Both the position numbers and the translations under genes were made by a program. This document shows, piece by piece, positions 5,990 through 7,874 of a stretch of DNA of 7,874 bases. The notes under the pieces were generated by a model. The model was not told the DNA's origin. It ran no database searches and saw only the letters and a program-made list of their open reading frames with translations. The DNA is from Bdellovibrio sp. ZAP7 (GTDB taxonomy: Bacteria; Bacteroidota; Bacteroidia; Flavobacteriales; Flavobacteriaceae). Location of the stretch: assembly GCA_943324165.2 (NCBI GenBank), contig CALPKO020000047.1, positions 1-7,874 of the forward strand, written 5' to 3'. How positions within the stretch are numbered: the first letter of the stretch is position 1; each line of letters starts with the position of its first letter.

Positions 5990-7036
5990 TTGCAAATTGG
6001 AACAGTAATAGAAGTTTCATCGCTGTATCAATCCGATTCTTGGGGATTTGAAAGCGATGATTTTTTTAATTGTATCATTTTAATTCACACCGAAAAAACA
6101 CCTTTAAAGATTTTATCTTCCATAAAAAAAATTGAAAAAGATTTTGGTAGAATAAAAAAACAAAATAATCAATATGAATCAAGAACAATTGATATTGACA
6201 TCATTAGCTTTAATGATGAAATTATAAATCTCGAACAACTCGAAGTTCCACATCCGCAAATGCAAAACAGACTTTTTGTTTTAATGCCGTTAAATGATAT
6301 CAAATTAAAATACTTCCATCCAATTTTAAAAAAAAATTGCACCGATTTGTTGCAAGATTGTGAAGATAAAACCAATTGCCAATTCATTCAAAACTTGGAA
6401 AAACCATTGCTAAATTTTAATTTAAACCAGTTCAATTACATTGCCATTGAAGGAAATATCGGAGCAGGCAAAACCACTTTAGCAAACAAAATAGCACAAG
6501 ATTTTAATGCAAAAACAGTTTTAGAGAGATTTGCGGACAATCCGTTTTTACCGAAATTTTATAAAGACCAGAATCGCTATGCCTTTCCCTTAGAAATGTC
6601 TTTTTTGGCAGATCGCTATCAGCAATTATCAGATGACTTAGCGCAATTTGATTTATTTAAAGATTTTATAATTGCTGATTATCATATATTTAAATCATTA
6701 ATTTTCTCGAAAGTCACTCTGAATGAAGATGAATTTAGACTTTACAAAACCCTTTTCGATATCATTTACAAAGAAATGCCTAAGCCAGATTTGTACATTT
6801 ATTTGTATCAAAATACAGCACGCCTTTTGCAAAATATTAAAAGGCGAGGACGCGTTTACGAGCAAGAAATTCCTTTTGAATATTTAGAAAAAATCAACAA
6901 AGGTTATTTGGATTACATAAAATCTCAAACAGATTTAAACGTTTTGATAATAGATGTTTCAGACAAAGATTTTGTGAAAAAACAGCAAGATTACCTTTAT
7001 ATTTTAGAAGCAATTGGCGCAAAAATAAATTCCTAA
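5990..7036 (+). CDS. Surviving open frame: truncated HPPK plus intact deoxynucleoside kinase
   Basis: This is the open part of the interrupted fusion after the TGA. Its possible starts are TTG 5990, ATG 6260 and ATG 6284. The C-terminal half, from about 6425, is a complete deoxynucleoside kinase that phosphorylates deoxynucleosides to monophosphates in nucleotide salvage. In full-length numbering it has the P-loop G-N-I-G-A-G-K-T at 183-190, E207 with D-N-P-F-L at 211-215, A-D-Y-H-I-F around D258 (the D-R-S/D-Y-type motif), and an R-R-G-R lid segment at 313-316 followed by E-Q-E-I-P-F-E-Y-L. The family is the deoxyadenosine/deoxyguanosine kinase group, and the preferred base is not decidable by eye. 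A start at ATG 6260 or 6284 would yield an entire kinase domain without HPPK catalytic parts, so salvage could persist if internal initiation occurs. It converges on the deacetylase-family gene with 2 bp between stops. Confidence 0.7.
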   Translation: MQIGTVIEVSSLYQSDSWGFESDDFFNCIILIHTEKTPLKILSSIKKIEKDFGRIKKQNNQYESRTIDIDIISFNDEIINLEQLEVPHPQMQNRLFVLMPLNDIKLKYFHPILKKNCTDLLQDCEDKTNCQFIQNLEKPLLNFNLNQFNYIAIEGNIGAGKTTLANKIAQDFNAKTVLERFADNPFLPKFYKDQNRYAFPLEMSFLADRYQQLSDDLAQFDLFKDFIIADYHIFKSLIFSKVTLNEDEFRLYKTLFDIIYKEMPKPDLYIYLYQNTARLLQNIKRRGRVYEQEIPFEYLEKINKGYLDYIKSQTDLNVLIIDVSDKDFVKKQQDYLYILEAIGAKINS

Positions 7037-7038
7037 TT

Positions 7039-7874
7039 TTAGTAATAAATATTCCTTGCCGCTCGAAAAGTGTTTGCGTGCGCTTCTATAATTGTTTTTA
7101 TTTCGGGAGAATAGCCTCCGCCCATACTTACTTGAACAGGAATTTCAAATCTTTGACACAAAGACAAAACAAAAGCATCACGTTTTTTGCAACCTTCAAT
7201 GCTGCAAGATAGTTTTCCCAATTTATCGGATGCTAAAATATCAACACCCGCCAAATAGAAAATAAAATCTGGTTTTTGTTTTGCGATTAGTTCAGGAAGA
7301 ATTTCTGTCAAAATCGACAAATACTCTTGGTCTTTTGTGTCGTCATTTAATGCAATATCCAAATCAGAAATTTCTTTTTTGAAAGGATAATTTGTTTTTC
7401 CATGCATTGAAAAAGTAAAAACTTTGTTGTTGTTAGCAAAAATTTCAGCAGTTCCATTGCCTTGATGCACATCTAAATCTACAATTAAGATTTTTGAAGC
7501 TAATTTTTTATTTAATAAATATTGTGCCGCTATGGCTTGGTCATTCAACAAACAAAATGCTTCGCCGCTGTTCGAAAAAGCATGATGCGTTCCGCCCGCA
7601 ATGTTGAAAGCGATTTTGGTTTCAATCGCTTTCTCACAGCCAGAAATTGTGCCTTGAGCTATAATTAATTCTCTTTCAATCAATTCCTTAGAAAGCGGAA
7701 AACCTATTTTTCTTGCGGCTTTTGAATCTAAATTCAATTCGATTAATTTTGAAACATACTCTTGCGAGTGAACAGCCCAAACATCCTCTAAATTGGCTTT
7801 TTCAGGTTCGAAAAAATCTGTTTCAACAGCAGTTCCCTCAATCAAAAGTTGTTGTGGCAATAAATCATATTTCA
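7039..7874 (-). CDS. Histone deacetylase family protein (5' end outside window)
   Basis: This is a zinc-dependent deacetylase of the arginase/deacetylase fold, the bacterial family that includes acetoin-utilisation (AcuC-like) and acetylpolyamine deacetylases. The true substrate is unknown. Catalytic features are visible: the paired histidines in G-G-T-H-H-A-F (H-H at 7582-7587) and zinc ligands D and H in D-L-D-V-H-Q-G-N-G-T (Asp 7471-7473, His 7465-7467). The third zinc ligand is the Asp of A-G-V-D (7240-7242), and G-G-G-Y-S supplies the C-terminal tyrosine. The frame stays open to the edge, reading K-Y-D-L-L-P-Q-Q-L-L-I-E-G after 7872. As I recall, relatives have about 20 further residues upstream ending in H-R-F-P-M, so the TTG at 7858-7860 is not the start. 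About 278 codons including the stop are visible, most of a roughly 300-residue protein. No export signal can be assessed. Confidence 0.9.
   Translation of the reverse strand, partial: KYDLLPQQLLIEGTAVETDFFEPEKANLEDVWAVHSQEYVSKLIELNLDSKAARKIGFPLSKELIERELIIAQGTISGCEKAIETKIAFNIAGGTHHAFSNSGEAFCLLNDQAIAAQYLLNKKLASKILIVDLDVHQGNGTAEIFANNNKVFTFSMHGKTNYPFKKEISDLDIALNDDTKDQEYLSILTEILPELIAKQKPDFIFYLAGVDILASDKLGKLSCSIEGCKKRDAFVLSLCQRFEIPVQVSMGGGYSPEIKTIIEAHANTFRAARNIYY

Larger units (their letters stand above)
5906..7036 (+). pseudogene. folK: folK-deoxynucleoside kinase fusion with in-frame TGA at codon 7
   Basis: Read from ATG 5906 this is a 376-codon gene whose first half encodes HPPK (6-hydroxymethyl-7,8-dihydropterin pyrophosphokinase), the folate-pathway enzyme that passes pyrophosphate from ATP to the pterin. 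Codon 7 is TGA (5924-5926). On both sides the frame is typical HPPK: M-Q-N-Q-V-I before the stop, then S-L-G-S-N-K-G (8-14). Later motifs are intact: Y-Q-S-D-S-W-G, G-R-I, then R93 with D96 and D98 in S-R-T-I-D-I-D-I-I (the Mg-ATP aspartates), and P-H-P-Q-M-x-N-R-x-F-V-L-x-P-L. Position 7 is normally hydrophobic, and TTA (Leu) to TGA is a one-base change. The surviving motifs argue for a very recent mutation or a sequence error. A stop lies in frame just upstream (5885-5887), and no in-frame ATG occurs between 5926 and 6260. If the TGA is real, functional HPPK is doubtful. Confidence 0.75.

Noticed and set aside
5990..5992. TTG 5990 as the native start of folK
   Set aside because: The 28 codons upstream in the same frame carry the conserved S-L-G-S-N motif and a typical N-terminal helix, so this TTG is an internal leucine. 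It could only serve as a secondary start.
7858..7860. TTG as the start of the deacetylase gene
   Set aside because: The frame continues open to the window edge with K-Y-D-L-L before it, which matches the beginning of the family. The real start is outside the window.
1..7874. CRISPR array, insertion sequence, tRNA, prophage or defence island
   Set aside because: I found no spaced direct repeats, transposase motifs, tRNA-like cloverleaf or phage genes. The genes are ordinary core functions with uniform composition.

Overview
This AT-rich window looks like chromosomal DNA from a member of the Bacteroidota, most likely Flavobacterium or a close relative. The evidence is a type IX secretion plug-like protein, an HPPK/deoxynucleoside kinase fusion, TAnnTTTG-type promoters, and short leaders without Shine-Dalgarno sequences. 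I see no mobile element, CRISPR array, tRNA, rRNA or defence locus. It reads as a conserved housekeeping region, and its main surprise is a lesion in one gene.

Layout. Bases 1-165 hold the 3' end of an unidentified gene on the + strand. It converges, with a 1-bp gap, on rsmG (minus, 167-796), the 16S rRNA m7G methyltransferase. A 108-bp divergent promoter region separates rsmG from a membrane fatty acid desaturase (905-1999, +), which ends in a clear hairpin/T-tract terminator. Next come a class I aminotransferase (2084-3268) and, 30 bp on, a SAM-dependent methyltransferase (3299-4072), probably co-transcribed. A T9SS plug protein of the DUF5103 type (4136-5386) and apaG (5460-5846) follow, each with its own candidate promoter. 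The last + strand gene is folK fused to a deoxynucleoside kinase (5906-7036). It converges, with a 2-bp gap, on a histone-deacetylase-family gene (minus, 7039 to beyond the window edge).

Main finding. The folK-dNK reading frame has an in-frame TGA at codon 7 (5924-5926), directly before the conserved S-L-G-S-N motif of HPPK. All HPPK and kinase motifs downstream are intact. This is either a very recent nonsense mutation, a sequence error, or an unusual expression arrangement. Two neighbouring genes end in TGA, so the codon does mean stop here.

Secondary points are a 14-bp perfect palindrome over the desaturase -7 element, a 9-bp perfect dyad between the two elements of the apaG promoter, a long hairpin just before folK, a methyltransferase whose zinc-ribbon-like segment has no cysteines, and start corrections for the desaturase (905) and apaG (5460). 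The genes serve varied core functions (ribosome modification, lipid unsaturation, amino acid metabolism, protein secretion, folate and nucleotide salvage) and do not form one pathway.
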